The notes beneath the pieces are model-generated. The model was not told the DNA's origin. It made no database searches and worked only from the letters and a program-made list of their open reading frames with translations. Below are positions 9,593-22,407 of a DNA stretch of 64,000 nt, in pieces. The position numbers were made by a program, and so were the translations under genes. This DNA comes from Caballeronia telluris (lineage in GTDB: Bacteria; Pseudomonadota; Gammaproteobacteria; Burkholderiales; Burkholderiaceae). How positions within the stretch are numbered: the first letter of the stretch is position 1; each line of letters opens with the position of its first letter. The stretch spans positions 124,001 to 188,000 of the forward strand of contig NZ_FCNZ02000003.1 of the NCBI RefSeq assembly GCF_001544495.1, given 5' to 3'.

Positions 9593-11377
9593 TTACATCT
9601 TGGCGGGAGCGGACACGCCGATCGTCGCCAGGCCGTTCGCGAGCACCTGGCGCGTCGCCGCGAGCAACGCGATGCGCGCATTGCGCGGCGCCTCTTCATC
9701 GACGAGAACGCGCTCCGCATTGTAGAACGAGTGGAATTCGCCAGCGAGATCGCGCAGATAGAACGCGACCGCGTGCGGCGCGAGTTCTTCCGCCGCGTGC
9801 GCGAGCATGTCCGGATATTCGGCGAGCTTGTTGAGCAAAGCCATCGCGCGTTCGCTGTCGAGCGGCGCGAGGTCCGCGTGCGCCGCCTGCGCGAGCTCGC
9901 CGTGGTAGCGCGACTGCCAGTCGGAAAGGATCGTGCTGATGCGCGCGTGGGCGTACTGCACGTAATACACCGGATTTTCGTCGTTCTGCTTCAGCGCGAG
10001 GTCGATGTCGAACACGAACTCCGTGTCCGCCTTGCGCGAGATCAGGAAGAAGCGGACCGCGTCGCGGCCGCGCCGGATCGTTTCCTCGTCGAGCTGGTCG
10101 GGCGCGGTCTCGCTGCCCGGCGCCATGCCGCCGGACCATTCGATCAGGTCGCGCACGGTCACGTAGCTGCCCGCGCGCTTCGAGATCTTCACTTCCTGGC
10201 CGTCGCGCATCACGGTGACCATCTTGTGCAGCACGTAGTCGGGATAGTCCTTCGGAATGCCGATGCCCAGGCCCTGCAAGCCCGCGCGCACCCGCGCGAT
10301 CGTGCCGTGATGGTCCGAGCCCTGCACGTTGATGACCTTCGTGAAGCCGCGCTCCCACTTCGCGCGGTGATACGCGACGTCCGGCACGAAGTAGGTGTAC
10401 GTGCCGTCGGACTTGCGCATCACGCGGTCCTTGTCGTCGCCGTCGTCGGTGGTGCGCAGCCAGAGCGCGCCGTCCTGCTCGTAGGTCTTGCCGGCGGCGA
10501 TCAGCGCGTTCACCGTCGCCTCGACGCGGCCTTCCTTGTACAGCGACGACTCCAGATAGAACTGGTCGAACTTCACGCCGAACGCGGTCAGGTCCATGTC
10601 CTGTTCGTGGCGCAGGTAGGCGACCGCGAACACGCGGATCGCGTCCAGATCGTCGACGTCGCCGCGGCCTTTCACCGGCTCGCCGTCCTTCGCCGCGACG
10701 GTCGCGCCTGCCAGATAGTCACGCGCGATGTCGGCGATGTACTCGCCGTTGTAGGCCGCTTCCGGCCAGAGCGCGTCGCCGGGTTTCAGGCCGCGCGCGC
10801 GCGCCTGCGTCGAGATCGCGAGGTTGTTGATCTGCACGCCGGCGTCGTTGTAGTAGAACTCGCGATGGACCGCGTAGCCCTGCGTTTCGAGCAGATTCGA
10901 GAGCGCGTCGCCGAGCGTCGCCTGACGGCCGTGGCCGACGTGCAGCGGCCCGGTCGGATTCGCCGACACGAATTCGACCAAAACGCGCTTGCCTTCCTCG
11001 CGCGACGAGCGCCCGTAGGCCGCGCCCTCGGCGAGCACCGCCGGGACCACGGCTTGCTTCGCGGCGGGAGCGAGACGCAGGTTGATAAAGCCCGGACCGG
11101 CGACTTCGGCGCTTTCGACGAGGCCCGGCGCGGCCGGACTGGCGAGCACGGCATCGACGATCTGCTGCGCGAGCTGGCGCGGATTGGCGCGCAGCGGCTT
11201 GGCGAGTTGCATGGCGACGTTGCTGGCGACGTCGCCATGCGCGGCGACTTTCGGGCGTTCGAGGACGATGGCCGGTTCGACGAACGCGGCTTCGGATGCG
11301 CCTTCTCTGGCGAGCGCGACTTGCTTGACCGCGTCGGCGAGGAGCGTTTCGAGGGTGTGTTTGTGTGCGGGCAGCAT
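9593..11377 (-). CDS. argS: Arginine-tRNA ligase
   Basis: Class I aminoacyl-tRNA synthetase of 594 residues. The N-terminal Add-1 domain covers about residues 1-110. The catalytic domain has the HIGH-type motif [14 protein letters not shown] and the KMSKS-type motif [12 protein letters not shown]. The DALR anticodon-binding C-terminal domain ends the protein ([16 protein letters not shown]). The start is the ATG at 11377. It runs toward the SPOR gene 156 bases downstream. Confidence 0.97.
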   Translation of the reverse strand: MLPAHKHTLETLLADAVKQVALAREGASEAAFVEPAIVLERPKVAAHGDVASNVAMQLAKPLRANPRQLAQQIVDAVLASPAAPGLVESAEVAGPGFINLRLAPAAKQAVVPAVLAEGAAYGRSSREEGKRVLVEFVSANPTGPLHVGHGRQATLGDALSNLLETQGYAVHREFYYNDAGVQINNLAISTQARARGLKPGDALWPEAAYNGEYIADIARDYLAGATVAAKDGEPVKGRGDVDDLDAIRVFAVAYLRHEQDMDLTAFGVKFDQFYLESSLYKEGRVEATVNALIAAGKTYEQDGALWLRTTDDGDDKDRVMRKSDGTYTYFVPDVAYHRAKWERGFTKVINVQGSDHHGTIARVRAGLQGLGIGIPKDYPDYVLHKMVTVMRDGQEVKISKRAGSYVTVRDLIEWSGGMAPGSETAPDQLDEETIRRGRDAVRFFLISRKADTEFVFDIDLALKQNDENPVYYVQYAHARISTILSDWQSRYHGELAQAAHADLAPLDSERAMALLNKLAEYPDMLAHAAEELAPHAVAFYLRDLAGEFHSFYNAERVLVDEEAPRNARIALLAATRQVLANGLATIGVSAPAKM

Positions 11378-11592
11378 GCTGAGTGTGATCCAGTGGACCG
11401 GGTCCAGTGTGATGTGGCCGGCGCGGGCGCGCTATGTTTCAGCCCGCGCGCCGGCAAAGAGCGCGACCCAACCCGGGCAGGCGGACGTGGATGCGGCGGC
11501 TTCGCGCGCTCCGCTCGTTGCAACGATTCCGATTGCCCCGGATGTCGAAACCGGATTTTAGCAGGTGCTAATATGTCGAATCAGGGTCGCTG

Positions 11593-11628
11593 TCGGGGAA
11601 ACACTCAGGGAAACAGTCGGGGAAACCC
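11593..11628 (+). repeat. Three 12-bp imperfect tandem repeats upstream of the DUF1840 gene
   Basis: Units TCGGGGAAACAC, TCAGGGAAACAG and TCGGGGAAACCC follow each other without gap, starting at 11593. They lie in the 329-base divergent space between argS and the DUF1840 gene, about 80 bases before its start. The rest of this gap holds no gene I can support; it presumably carries the divergent promoters. The repeats could be operator sites or a replication-slippage product. Confidence 0.6.
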
Positions 11629-11706
11629 ACGCTTCGCGGCGCATGCGTCCGATACACCGCCGACGCGTTTCGCTAACAACCCAAACATAAGGAAAAGGAC
11701 CTTGCC

Positions 11707-12033
11707 ATGCTGATCACTTTCAAAACCAGTGCTGCGCCCGACGTGATGATGCTCGAAAACCTGGCGGAATATCTGCTCGGCATCATCGGCAAACATTTGA
11801 GCGAGCGCGGGGTCATCACTCATGACGAGTTGCCCGCCGCGATCCAGAAGCTGGAAGTCGCCGTGGTCGTCGACAAGAAGGAACGTGCCGAGCACGACGG
11901 ACATTTTCACGAAGGCGAGGAAGGCCACGAGCCGCATGAAATCCCGATCGGCCTCGCGCAGCGCGCCTATCCGTTTCTCGACATGCTGCGCCTCGCGCAG
12001 AAAGCCAACACCGACATTCTGTGGGGCGTCTGA
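11707..12033 (+). CDS. DUF1840 domain protein
   Basis: Small soluble protein of 108 residues with no signal peptide. It begins LITFKTSAAPDVMML and ends FLDMLRLAQKANTDILWGV, the conserved ends of the DUF1840 family. The middle is His/Glu-rich (EHDGHFHEGEEGHEPHE), which might bind metal, although that is only an inference. Start ATG 11707 follows AAGGAAAAGGACC. It is monocistronic: a hairpin terminator follows. Function unknown. Confidence 0.85.
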   Translation: MLITFKTSAAPDVMMLENLAEYLLGIIGKHLSERGVITHDELPAAIQKLEVAVVVDKKERAEHDGHFHEGEEGHEPHEIPIGLAQRAYPFLDMLRLAQKANTDILWGV

Positions 12034-12101
12034 CACGCGGCGCCGCGCGCGGCGGATTAAGGAAGCGCTGAATACTGCCCGGCCGTCCGGGCAGCGCGGA
12101 C

Positions 12102-12136
12102 AAAAAAACCCGCATCGGCGACGATGCGGGTTTTTT
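12102..12136 (+). terminator. Terminator between DUF1840 gene and the small convergent gene
   Basis: Perfect inverted repeat: AAAAAACCCGCATCG, loop, CGATGCGGGTTTTTT. The A-run and T-run flank the stem on both sides, so it can work in both directions between the convergent genes. Confidence 0.9.
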
Positions 12137-12195
12137 CTTACTGCTTGCTGCGTGCTTCCTGCGTGACGGGGAATCGCAATGCCCGGTGTTCTGCG

Positions 12196-12393
12196 TTACT
12201 GCGTCTGACCGTTGGTATCCGCCGCGGGCGCGCTCGCGCCTTTCTTCGCCTTGGGTTTTTTCGGCTTCTTCTTGTGTTCGGTGATCGGCGGGGAGTACGA
12301 CGACACGCTGCTCGCCGGCTGCGCGAACGCAGCGGAGCCGGATGTGAACAGGATGGCTGCGGCAACGGCCAAAACGGGCGTCAGCTTCTTCAT
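12196..12393 (-). CDS. Small secreted Lys-rich hypothetical protein
   Basis: A 65-residue protein with a clear signal peptide (KKLTPVLAVAAAILFTSGSA, cleavage near AFA) and a short mature part. The mature part contains a basic run (HKKKPKKPKAKKG) followed by an Ala/Asp/Gln tail. In the minus direction GGAGAATGCC precedes the ATG. No known domain is recognised. Histone-like basic exported peptides of this kind recur in Burkholderiaceae, but I assign no function. Confidence 0.65.
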   Translation of the reverse strand: MKKLTPVLAVAAAILFTSGSAAFAQPASSVSSYSPPITEHKKKPKKPKAKKGASAPAADTNGQTQ

Positions 12394-12547
12394 GCGGCAT
12401 TCTCCGTGACAAAGATATGCGTGACCGTCGCCATGACGGACATTCGCAACGCCAAGTCTACGGAAATAAAAAAGTTCTGGCCGCGCCGCGCGTTGTTTTT
12501 CCGTATCACGCGGCGCGTATGTTCGTAAGGCGTTTAATCGCGCGTTT

Positions 12548-15265
<2,718 letters not shown>

Positions 15266-15316
15266 GGTGTGCTGTGCAGGTTGATTGTCGTTATCGGGCC
15301 GCGCGCTGTGCTTCGA

Positions 15317-16408
15317 TCAGGCTGCGTCGCGATAATGCGACGGCCATTGGCGCGGCTTCACATCGGCGAGCGCCTTCGCGATCTCCGCAATATGCTCCGG
15401 CGTCGTCCCGCAGCAGCCGCCCGCGAGATTCACGAGCCCCGCCTCGGCGAACTCCTTCAGCAGACTCGACGTCACATCGGGCGTTTCGTCGAAGCCCGTA
15501 TCGCTCATTGGATTCGGCAGGCCCGCGTTGGGATAGCACGACACATAGGTATCGCAGAGCTTCGCCAGTTCCGCGATGTACGGGCGCATCAGCGCCGCGC
15601 CGAGCGCGCAGTTCAGGCCGAACGTCAGGGGCCGCGCGTGACGCAGCGAATTCCAGAACGCCTCGACCGTCTGCCCCGACAGAATCCGTCCGGACGCGTC
15701 CGTGACCGTGCCCGAAATCATGATCGGCAGCAGTTCGCCGGTATCTTCGAACAACTGGTCCAGCGCGAAAAGCGCGGCCTTCGCGTTCAGCGTGTCGAAG
15801 ATCGTCTCGACCAGAAAGAGGTCGCAGCCCGCATCGAGCAGCGCCTTCGCCTGCTCGTAGTAGGCGTCGCGCAACTCGTCGAAGGTCACGTTGCGCGCGC
15901 CCGGATCGTTCACGTCGGGCGAGATGCTCGCGGTCTTCGGCGTCGGGCCGATCGCTCCCGCGACGAAGCGCGGCTTGTCCGGCGTCGAATATTTGTCGCA
16001 CGCCTCACGCGCGACCTTCACCGATTCGCGATTCATCTCGACGGCAAGTTCTTCCATGCCGTAGTCGGCCTGGGCCACGCGCGTCGCGCCGAAGGTATTC
16101 GTTTCGACGATATCGGCGCCGGCCGCGAGATATTGATCGTGGATCTCGCGAATGATTTGCGGCTGCGTGATCGACAGCAATTCGTTGTTGCCCTTGATGT
16201 CGCGCGCGTAGTCCTTGAAGCGCTCGCCGCGATAGGCTGCCTCGTCGAGCTTGTAGCGCTGGATCATCGTGCCCATCGCGCCGTCGAGGATGAGGATGCG
16301 CTGTTGCAACAGCGCGGGCAGCGTCGCGCCGCGCGTGTATTCGCGGCGGGCAGGCGCCCGGGCGGCGGCCGGAGCGGCCGTGGCAGTCGAATTGGCGGTC
16401 TCGTTCAT
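15317..16408 (-). CDS. metH: Methionine synthase MetH, homocysteine-binding (methyltransferase) subunit
   Basis: The 363-residue protein matches the N-terminal homocysteine S-methyltransferase barrel of MetH. It has [17 protein letters not shown] near residue 50, [11 protein letters not shown], and the zinc-binding cysteines in GLNCALGAA and [11 protein letters not shown]. The first 35 residues are Ala-rich and poorly conserved. It is followed after 51 bases by the gene for the other MetH domains and should act with it, giving methionine from homocysteine and 5-methyl-tetrahydrofolate. Confidence 0.95.
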   Translation of the reverse strand: MNETANSTATAAPAAARAPARREYTRGATLPALLQQRILILDGAMGTMIQRYKLDEAAYRGERFKDYARDIKGNNELLSITQPQIIREIHDQYLAAGADIVETNTFGATRVAQADYGMEELAVEMNRESVKVAREACDKYSTPDKPRFVAGAIGPTPKTASISPDVNDPGARNVTFDELRDAYYEQAKALLDAGCDLFLVETIFDTLNAKAALFALDQLFEDTGELLPIMISGTVTDASGRILSGQTVEAFWNSLRHARPLTFGLNCALGAALMRPYIAELAKLCDTYVSCYPNAGLPNPMSDTGFDETPDVTSSLLKEFAEAGLVNLAGGCCGTTPEHIAEIAKALADVKPRQWPSHYRDAA

Positions 16409-16446
16409 GACGGCAAGGCTCGCACCAGGTAAGAAGTTAGCGTGTC

Positions 16447-16452
16447 ATTGTA
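16447..16452 (-). promoter_or_regulatory. Candidate -10 element for the metH pair
   Basis: On the minus strand GGC is followed by TACAAT, about 40 bases upstream of the ATG at 16408. No good -35 is visible, so this is a weak call. No cobalamin riboswitch is evident in the roughly 100 bases between this element and the terminator at 16517. Confidence 0.35.
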
Positions 16453-16516
16453 GCCGGACGGCCGCGCGGCCGCCGCCGCCGCGAGAGGCTCGCGGGCCAA
16501 GGCGCACCCATCAGGC

Positions 16517-16548
16517 AAAAGCCCCGGCGCATTGCGCGCCGGGGCTTC
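16517..16548 (-). terminator. Terminator after the DUF3567 gene
   Basis: Minus strand reads AAGCCCCGGCGC, loop, GCGCCGGGGCTTTT. It lies 64 bases past the DUF3567 stop and separates that gene from metH. Confidence 0.85.
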
Positions 16549-16611
16549 GTGGGGTGTCACCTATGGGGCGATGCGGCTCTGGGCGCCGCACTCTTTGACC
16601 GATTGGCCGCG

Positions 16612-16869
16612 TCAGTGAAGGATCACCGGCTGGTTCATCAGAACGTCGAACTGACCCAGGAATTCGTCGACATCTTCGAGCGACGGTTCTTCTTCGATCA
16701 ACTTCTGGACATGTTCGCGAAACTTGGCCGCCAGCGCGCCATCGATGAAGATTTCGCGCTGTGTGTTCTTGTCGACGATTTCGTATCCGCCGGCTTTCAT
16801 CGCCAGATGGTTGTCCTGCGGCGGGAACTCCACAACACAATAGTTAGGGCTGTTGTAGATCATTTGCAT
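16612..16869 (-). CDS. DUF3567 domain protein
   Basis: I start it at the ATG at 16869, preceded on the minus strand by GGAGTGTCGCC. This gives 85 residues beginning MQMIYNSPNYCVVEF. The conserved middle (GGYEIVDKNTQREIFIDG) and acidic C-terminus fit the DUF3567 family of betaproteobacteria. Longer in-frame extensions upstream lack a ribosome site. It is cytosolic; function unknown. Confidence 0.85.
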   Translation of the reverse strand: MQMIYNSPNYCVVEFPPQDNHLAMKAGGYEIVDKNTQREIFIDGALAAKFREHVQKLIEEEPSLEDVDEFLGQFDVLMNQPVILH

Positions 16870-16985
16870 GGCGACACTCCTTATTCCTGATTGCTCCTGG
16901 CATTCCTGCAGCATACATGGAGCGCTTGGGTTGGAATTCAAGGGGTGGCCTCGACGTGTTGCCAGAAGCCCATCGAGGCTTTCTT

Positions 16986-17774
16986 TTAGACAGAACTGCG
17001 CAAAAATGTTGCAAGGAGGGCGGTAAATTGCGTGGAGCACTCGATCGGGGACAGATGCGCCGCGTCGAGTGTTTCAAAAAGTGCACCCGGCACGGTGTCG
17101 GCGATCAGTCTGGAGGCAGCATTCGGCGTGCCCGTATCGTGTTTTCCGGCCACGACGAGTGTGGGCTTCGCCACCGAACGGAGCTTTTCACGTACATCGA
17201 AATCGCGGATGGCCTCGGCGGCGCGTGCGAAGCCCTCGGGTGGCGTGCGCAGGATGGTGTCGCGAATCTGTTCCACCACTTCGGGATGCCGCTTGCGGAA
17301 ATCGGCGGTCAGCCATCGGTCGAGGGTGGCTTCCACGATATTCTCTGTGCCGTTTTCGCGCACGGATGCCGCACGCTGCCCAAAAGTGGGACGCGCGTCC
17401 TCGGGCGTGAAGGCGGGCGCGCCGACGACGGTCAGACTATCGACGAGCGACGCATGGTCGACCGCGAACTGCTGCGCGACCATGCCGCCGATCGACAAAC
17501 CCACGACGTGCGTGCTCGGTGCGCCGAGCTTGTGCAACAGTTCGGCGAGGTCGTCGGCAAGCTGTTCGATGCTGAATGCACCGAGCGATAGCGCCGTCTC
17601 GCCGTGGCCGCGCAGGTCGTAACGCAGCACGGTGAAATCGTTGCGGAAATAGCCAGCCTGCTGGTCCCACACGGACAGGTCGCCCGCCAACTGGTGGATG
17701 AAGGTCAGCCAGGGGCCGCCGCCTTCGTTGCTCAGCACATAACGCGTGTCGATACCGTTGATCGTCACCTGCAT
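16986..17774 (-). CDS. Alpha/beta hydrolase, 3-oxoadipate enol-lactonase-like
   Basis: A 262-residue alpha/beta hydrolase starting at ATG 17774 (MQVTINGIDTRYVLSNEG). The nucleophile elbow is VGLSIGGMVAQ, the oxyanion/HG-type region is LTFIHQLAGDLSVWD, the acidic residue lies in VVAGKHDTGTP and the catalytic His in LDAAHLSPIE. The pattern is that of PcaD-like enol-lactonases, but no pca genes lie nearby, so the substrate is uncertain. Confidence 0.85.
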   Translation of the reverse strand: MQVTINGIDTRYVLSNEGGGPWLTFIHQLAGDLSVWDQQAGYFRNDFTVLRYDLRGHGETALSLGAFSIEQLADDLAELLHKLGAPSTHVVGLSIGGMVAQQFAVDHASLVDSLTVVGAPAFTPEDARPTFGQRAASVRENGTENIVEATLDRWLTADFRKRHPEVVEQIRDTILRTPPEGFARAAEAIRDFDVREKLRSVAKPTLVVAGKHDTGTPNAASRLIADTVPGALFETLDAAHLSPIECSTQFTALLATFLRSSV

Positions 17775-17835
17775 GTTGGCTCCGTAAAAATGCGGTTGCG
17801 GATGGCGCCCGTCCGACTTCCTGCTCCGATCGCCG

Positions 17836-19041
17836 TCAGGGTTTCTCGGACTGTAACGCGGCGGGCGCGGATTCGTCTGACGCATCGGGCGTGCCCGGGC
17901 CGCCCGTTTCGACGGCATCGCGCGCCGGTGCGGCGGGCGGTTGCAGCTTGCCGCGCCATAGCAGTTCCATCTGCAGGCCGTTCGGCTCGGTTTGCACGAT
18001 GCGCGCCGGCAGCCAGCCGAGCGACGGCGCGAGCCACACGTCGATGCGTCGGCGATCGCCCTCGCGGCGCGGCAGCCGCGTGAAATGGCGCGCGCTCATC
18101 GCGCCGCCGCGGGCCTGCACGGTTTCATCGCCGACGGTTTCGAACGACCAGACCTCGTTGCTGTCGTTATCCGCGACGCTGAACTGGCGCGTTACGCCCG
18201 GCTTGTATTTGTCGGGCGCGCCGCGCACGAGGCTCGCGAGTTGCATAAAGACGCTGAAGCGGTCCTGCGCGCCATCGGCGAGCGGCTGACTCGCCGGCGT
18301 GCGCGTGTAGACAAGCTGTTTCGATTCGCGATTGAAAACGGTCACGTCGGCGGCGCGGCGGCCGCGCTGCTCGGAATACTGCTCGGGCGCGATGCCGAAG
18401 CCGTCGAGATGACCGTGGCTAGAATAGACGTAGGGGCCGACGAACGGAATCGGGATCGAGACGACCATCTCGTAGCGCTGGCCGTCGTTGATCCAGTGGA
18501 TCGTGCCGGTCTGGTTCATCACGCCGTTGACGAGCGTGTCGTAGCGCAGCTCGCCCGTTGGCGGGACGTCGAATTTGTCGCCGGAGACGGGGGGCGCCGG
18601 TTTCGCGTTTGCAGCCGCGTTTGCAGCCGATGCCTGCGAGGCCGCCGCTGCGCTGCCTGCGCCAGGCGGCGCGGCGGGCTGCGCATTCGCGTCGTCGCGC
18701 GCGACGCTCAGTACGGGGGCGGCAGGTTTCGGCTGCGGCGCGGCGGGCGTCGGCGCCGGTTTCGGCGCGGCAGGCGGGGCGGCGGGCGGCGGCGCCTGTT
18801 CGACCGGCTTCGGCGTAAGCAGCGCGACCTGCACGGGCACGTCTTCGGCGGGCGGCGGGTTCGACGCGTTGCCATTGCGCCCGACCCAGCGCGCCGCACT
18901 CCAGTGCAACGCGACGACCGCGAGCAGCACCAGCGCCCAGCGGCCCCAGCGGCGGGGCGGTCGGGAATCGGGCGGGCGGGGAGCGCCGCTCTGCGGCTCG
19001 CCGTCGGCGGGACGCGGGCGACGTAAGGGGAAAAGCGGCAT
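17836..19041 (-). CDS. DUF3108 domain membrane-anchored protein
   Basis: A 401-residue protein. A basic Pro-rich N-terminus precedes one membrane helix (WALVLLAVVALHWSA, about residues 35-49) and a long Pro/Ala-rich periplasmic linker like that of TonB. From about residue 155 follows a beta-rich DUF3108 domain (GELRYDTLVNGVMNQTGTIHW). It is probably anchored in the inner membrane with the domain in the periplasm. Function unknown. The start at 19041 is the only ATG before the helix. It lies 61 bases upstream of the hydrolase gene on the same strand. Confidence 0.8.
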   Translation of the reverse strand: MPLFPLRRPRPADGEPQSGAPRPPDSRPPRRWGRWALVLLAVVALHWSAARWVGRNGNASNPPPAEDVPVQVALLTPKPVEQAPPPAAPPAAPKPAPTPAAPQPKPAAPVLSVARDDANAQPAAPPGAGSAAAASQASAANAAANAKPAPPVSGDKFDVPPTGELRYDTLVNGVMNQTGTIHWINDGQRYEMVVSIPIPFVGPYVYSSHGHLDGFGIAPEQYSEQRGRRAADVTVFNRESKQLVYTRTPASQPLADGAQDRFSVFMQLASLVRGAPDKYKPGVTRQFSVADNDSNEVWSFETVGDETVQARGGAMSARHFTRLPRREGDRRRIDVWLAPSLGWLPARIVQTEPNGLQMELLWRGKLQPPAAPARDAVETGGPGTPDASDESAPAALQSEKP

Positions 19042-19177
19042 CGGAACGAGCTTCGTGTACGTGGCGAACGCGTGCAGAACGCGATGAAAAGGGCAAACGG
19101 TTATGACACGCCCCGCGAAAGCGATGTTCCGCGCTTTCGCATCGCGTGACGTGACCTCGTGTAAGGGGCGCTTGCGC

Positions 19178-20026
19178 TCAGCGTTCCTCTGCGCAATAAC
19201 CCAGTTGATAGGACAGTTCCGCCGCGCATGCCCGCAGCGCGGAATCGATTTCTCCGCCCCAGCGCGTATCGAACGCGCCTTCGTGTCCGAGCGCGATCAG
19301 CCCCAGCGCGAGATCGCCGTTCGAATCGAAGACGGGCGTGCAGAACGCGTGGATCGTCGGCAGCAGCATGCCTTCGATGCGGGCCGCCCCGTGTTCGCGC
19401 ACGCCGGCGAGCAGCGGTTCGATGTCCGCCATCGTCTTGCGGGTCGCCGCGAGTTCGCGCTCGAGCAGCGCCTCGGTCTTGCTGCGCGGCAGATACGCGG
19501 CGAACAGCAGCCCGGTCGCCGACGAAAGCAGCGGCATCACGTCGCCGAGTTTCAGCGACGCCTTCGCCGGATAGCTCGATTCCATCCAGTGAACGACGGT
19601 CGGCCCCTGATTGCCCCACACCGCGATGCCGACGGTCTGATCGAGCCTGTCGCGCAGTTCGGAGAGCGCGATGCGCGCGAGCTTCACGCCATCGACGCGC
19701 GCGAGCCGCGCAAGTCCCATCTGCAACGCGAAGCCGCCGAGTTCGTAGCGCCCCGACACCGGGTCCTGCGATGCGAGCCCGAGCCGCTGGAAACTCACGA
19801 GATAACGATGCGCCTTCGCCGGGCTCATGCCCGCGCGCTGCGCGAGATCGCGCAACATCATCGCGCGCGGTTCATGGGTCAGGACGTCGAGCAGCCGGAA
19901 GCCGACTTCGATCGACTGAATGCCGGAACGCGCCTTTTCCTCGCCGGCTTCGGTGGCGTCGGCGGTGTCGGTGGTGTCGGACGGGTCGTCGGTTTCGTCG
20001 GCGGGCTGGGGGAATTTGGAGGACAT
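19178..20026 (-). CDS. IclR family transcriptional regulator
   Basis: A 282-residue regulator. After an acidic low-complexity N-terminus (DDPSDTTDTADATEAGEE), the winged helix begins at IQSIEVGFRLLDVL and includes MLRDLAQRAGMSPAKAHRYL. The C-terminal IclR effector domain follows (PLLSSATGLLFAAYLP ... LGLIALGHEG). I start it at ATG 20026. It is divergent from the FAH-family hydrolase gene with 92 bases between, so that gene and those behind it are the likely targets. Confidence 0.9.
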   Translation of the reverse strand: MSSKFPQPADETDDPSDTTDTADATEAGEEKARSGIQSIEVGFRLLDVLTHEPRAMMLRDLAQRAGMSPAKAHRYLVSFQRLGLASQDPVSGRYELGGFALQMGLARLARVDGVKLARIALSELRDRLDQTVGIAVWGNQGPTVVHWMESSYPAKASLKLGDVMPLLSSATGLLFAAYLPRSKTEALLERELAATRKTMADIEPLLAGVREHGAARIEGMLLPTIHAFCTPVFDSNGDLALGLIALGHEGAFDTRWGGEIDSALRACAAELSYQLGYCAEER

Positions 20027-20118
20027 AGGGATTTGGCGAGCGAGCGGCGTGCCCCGCCCCGGATTCACCATCGTAAAATAGATTTCCCTCATCGTCATCC
20101 CACACCAACAAGTCACCT

Positions 20119-21105
20119 ATGAAACTTGCCACGCTGAAGGACGGCACGCGCGACGGTCAACTGATCGTCGTGTCCCGCGACCTGCGCACAGCGGCGATCG
20201 CGGATGCGATCGTCGGCACGCTGCAACGCGCGCTCGACGACTGGACCTTCTACGCGCCGCAACTGCTCGATCTCTACGAAGCGCTCAATCAGGGCCGCGC
20301 GCGCAACGCGTTCTCGTTCGACGCGAAGTCGTGCATGGCGCCGCTGCCGCGCGCGTTCCAGTGGGCCGACGGCTCCGCTTACGTGAATCACGTCGAACTC
20401 GTGCGCCGCGCGCGCGGCGCCGAGATGCCGCCCGAGTTCTGGACCGATCCGCTGATGTACCAGGGCGGCAGCGACGACTTCATCGGCCCGACGGACGACA
20501 TCGTGTGCGCGTCGGAAGCGTTCGGCATCGACTTCGAGGCGGAAGTCGCCGTCATCACGAGCGACGTGCCGATGACCGCGAAACCCGACGAAGCGCTCAG
20601 GCATGTGCGCCTTTTGATGCTCGTCAACGATGTTTCGTTGCGCAACCTAATTCCCGCCGAACTGGCGAAGGGCTTCGGCTTCTTCCAGAGCAAGCCGGCG
20701 ACGGCGTTCTCGCCGGTCGCCGTGACGCCCGACGAGCTCGGCGACGCGTGGCGCGAAGGCCGCGTGCATCGCCCGATGACCGTGCACTGGAACGGCAAGA
20801 AGGTCGGCCAGCCCGATTGCGGCACCGACATGGTGTTCCACTTCGGCCAGCTGATCGCGCATGTGGCGAAAACGCGCAACGTGCGCGCGGGGTCGATCGT
20901 CGGCTCAGGCACGATCTCGAACAAGGACGCGAAGCGCGGCTATTGCTGTATCGCGGAGAAGCGGTGCCTCGAAACCATCGAGCACGGCGCGCCGCAGACC
21001 GAGTTCATGCAGTTCGGCGACAGCGTGAAGATCGAAATGTTCGACGAAGCGGGCAAGTCGATCTTCGGCGCGATCGACCAGGCGGTCGTGGCCCTGCACG
21101 AGTGA
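20119..21105 (+). CDS. Fumarylacetoacetate hydrolase family protein
   Basis: A 328-residue FAH-type metal-dependent C-C hydrolase or decarboxylase. It shows an N-terminal FAH-associated domain, the metal-binding ExE in DFEAEVAVIT, VNDVSLRNLIP, and the loop RAGSIVGSGTISNKD. The family cleaves acylpyruvate-like ring-cleavage products in aromatic catabolism. No maleylacetoacetate isomerase or dioxygenase is adjacent, so the exact substrate is open. It is transcribed away from the IclR regulator. Confidence 0.88.
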   Translation: MKLATLKDGTRDGQLIVVSRDLRTAAIADAIVGTLQRALDDWTFYAPQLLDLYEALNQGRARNAFSFDAKSCMAPLPRAFQWADGSAYVNHVELVRRARGAEMPPEFWTDPLMYQGGSDDFIGPTDDIVCASEAFGIDFEAEVAVITSDVPMTAKPDEALRHVRLLMLVNDVSLRNLIPAELAKGFGFFQSKPATAFSPVAVTPDELGDAWREGRVHRPMTVHWNGKKVGQPDCGTDMVFHFGQLIAHVAKTRNVRAGSIVGSGTISNKDAKRGYCCIAEKRCLETIEHGAPQTEFMQFGDSVKIEMFDEAGKSIFGAIDQAVVALHE

Positions 21106-21214
21106 GCGTGGCCGCGGGGCGCAACGGGTTTCGCCCGATGCGCCCCGCCTGCCGGGCGCCTTACACTTGCCCGGCGGTTCGGGAATGCACGACAAAAATA
21201 ACGGAGACTTCGAG

Positions 21215-22384
21215 ATGCAGCGTTGGCGAACAGATTTGAAGCGGTGGATGGTCGGTGTATCGATGGCGATGTCGGCGGGCGCCTTCGCGCAGACGCCGCA
21301 TGTGAAAATCGGGCTGGTGCTCTCGCTGACGGGCCCGGCCGCGTCGCTCGGCATTCCCGCGCGCGAGACGGCCGCGCTCTTGCCGAAGGAAATGGGCGGG
21401 CGTCCTGTCGACTACATCGTGCTCGACGATGCGTCCGACACCACGCAGGCCGTGCAGACCACGAAGAAGCTGATTTCCGAAGACCACGTCGACGCGATCA
21501 TCGGCTCGTCGATCACGCCGAATTCACTCGCGATGATCGACGTCGTGGCCGAAGGCGAGACGCCGATGATTTCTCTGGCGTCGTCGTCGAAGATCATCGA
21601 GCCCGTCGACGCCAAGCGTCACTGGGTCTTCAAGACGCCGCAGACGGACGCGATGATGGCGTCCGCCATCGCCGAGCACGCGAGCAACCACGGCGTGAAG
21701 ACGATGGCGTACATCGGCCAGGCCGACGCGCTCGGCGAGACCTTCTACGTCGAAGTCGCGAAGTTCGCGCAACTGCACAAGATCGCGATGGTCGCGAACG
21801 AGCGCTTCAACCGCACCGATCCGAGCGTAACCGGGCAGATCCTCAAGATTCTCGCGGCGAAGCCGGATGCGGTCGTCGTCGGCGCGGCGGGCACGCCCGC
21901 GGCGCTGCCGCCGAAAACGCTCGTGATGCGCGGCTACAAGGGCAAGATCTACCATAACCACGGCACCGGCAACCGCGACTTCCTGCGCGTGTGCGGCGCC
22001 GACTGCAACGGCACCTTCCTGCCGACGAGCCCGGTGCTCGTCGCGTCGCAGTTGCCCGACGATCATCCGGCGAAGCGCCTCGCGCTCGCGTACATCAAGC
22101 TGTACGAGGCGCAGCACGGGGCGGGCTCGGTGTCGGCGTTCGGCTCCTACGCGTGGGACGCGGGCATGCTGCTCGAACGCGCGATGCCGCTCGCGATGAA
22201 GGCAGGCGCGCCCGGCACGCCGGAGTTTCGCCGCGCGCTGCGCGACGCGCTCGAAGGCACGAAGAATTTCGCCGATACCAACGGCCTCGTGAACATGTCG
22301 GCGACCGATCACATCGGGCTCGATCAGCGCGCGCGCGTGATGGTCGAGATCAGCGACGGCAAGTGGGTGTATCAGCCGCGTTGA
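21215..22384 (+). CDS. ABC transporter substrate-binding protein (LivJ-like)
   Basis: Periplasmic type I binding protein of 389 residues. ATG 21215 has CGGAGAC at 21200-21206 and gives a signal peptide ending AGAFAQ. The mature part starts [21 protein letters not shown] and shows [16 protein letters not shown] and [14 protein letters not shown], typical of branched-chain amino acid or aromatic-acid binding proteins. No permease or ATPase gene is nearby. Given the FAH-type and enoyl-CoA hydratase neighbours, an aromatic or organic acid ligand is plausible but unproven. Confidence 0.88.
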   Translation: MQRWRTDLKRWMVGVSMAMSAGAFAQTPHVKIGLVLSLTGPAASLGIPARETAALLPKEMGGRPVDYIVLDDASDTTQAVQTTKKLISEDHVDAIIGSSITPNSLAMIDVVAEGETPMISLASSSKIIEPVDAKRHWVFKTPQTDAMMASAIAEHASNHGVKTMAYIGQADALGETFYVEVAKFAQLHKIAMVANERFNRTDPSVTGQILKILAAKPDAVVVGAAGTPAALPPKTLVMRGYKGKIYHNHGTGNRDFLRVCGADCNGTFLPTSPVLVASQLPDDHPAKRLALAYIKLYEAQHGAGSVSAFGSYAWDAGMLLERAMPLAMKAGAPGTPEFRRALRDALEGTKNFADTNGLVNMSATDHIGLDQRARVMVEISDGKWVYQPR

Positions 22385-22407
22385 CCGCCTCTTTCCAAGG
22401 AAGCGCC

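Noticed and set aside
9467..11713. A plus-strand ORF of 748 codons
   Set aside because: It is antisense to argS, whose catalytic motifs are all present. The protein is Arg/Ala/His-rich without domains, as expected from a high-GC shadow frame.
15266..15316. Possible frameshift joining the two metH genes
   Set aside because: Both flanking proteins have proper family boundaries and the gap contains a stop and a new start, so it is a genuine split.
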